NCBI GenBank assembly: GCA_903870185.1
Contig: CAIQCE010000154.1
Location: forward strand, 1 to 5,943
Direction of reading: 5' to 3'
Origin: an uncultured Gammaproteobacteria bacterium
Lineage (GTDB): Bacteria > Pseudomonadota > Gammaproteobacteria > Coxiellales > Coxiellaceae
DNA: 5,943 bases
Shown here: positions 5,943 through 5,943 of the stretch, piece after piece
How positions within the stretch are numbered: the stretch's first letter is position 1
Layout of the letters: each line of letters opens with the position of its first letter
Position numbers and translations under genes: made by a program
The notes under the pieces: model-generated
Told to the model about the DNA's origin: nothing
Seen by the model: only the letters and a program-made list of their open reading frames with translations
Database searches by the model: none

Positions 5943-5943
5943 A

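Noticed and set aside
1..5943. CRISPR array, tRNA or rRNA genes
   Set aside because: I saw no regularly spaced direct repeats with unique spacers, no cloverleaf and no rRNA-like sequence.

Overview
The window is AT-rich. It looks like an accessory stretch of a gammaproteobacterial, probably host-associated chromosome. An ankyrin-repeat protein with low-complexity Gly/Ala segments, a DUF4172-type Fic protein and an SbmA/YddA-like peptide-type ABC transporter together suggest Legionella or another member of the Legionellales. No rRNA, tRNA or universally conserved gene is present to prove this, so the taxonomy is inference.

Layout, left to right: (1) The 3' part of an MsbA-like ABC exporter runs off the left edge on the + strand (2-1579). 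(2) Copy 1 of a 24-bp palindromic repeat follows. (3) Two tandem palindromes, built from four copies of the 9-mer TGAGCCGAT or its complement, are embedded in a promoter for (4) a complete Fic AMP-transferase with a C-terminal winged-helix domain (1695-2810). The last half-site overlaps the A of its ATG. (5) Repeat copy 2 touches the fic stop codon. (6) A convergent ankyrin-repeat gene lies on the minus strand (2850-4556). (7) A 175-bp gap with several small palindromes contains repeat copy 3. (8) On the minus strand is the 3' part of an SbmA/YddA-type ABC transporter, broken by a one-base frameshift near 5591-5595 and running off the right edge.

How the parts relate: the two ABC transporter genes point toward each other. 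Between them sit two gene modules, fic with its operators and ank, and the three direct copies of the 24-bp repeat delimit these modules. Each copy lies 0-5 bp from a stop codon. This suggests that the fic and ank modules are accessory cassettes gained at a REP-like palindrome that once separated two convergent transporter genes. That is an inference to be tested by comparing related genomes.

The fic gene looks like a self-contained unit. It has an intact catalytic motif, an N-terminal autoinhibitory motif, its own DNA-binding domain and a symmetrical operator over its promoter. The promoter geometry predicts a leaderless mRNA.
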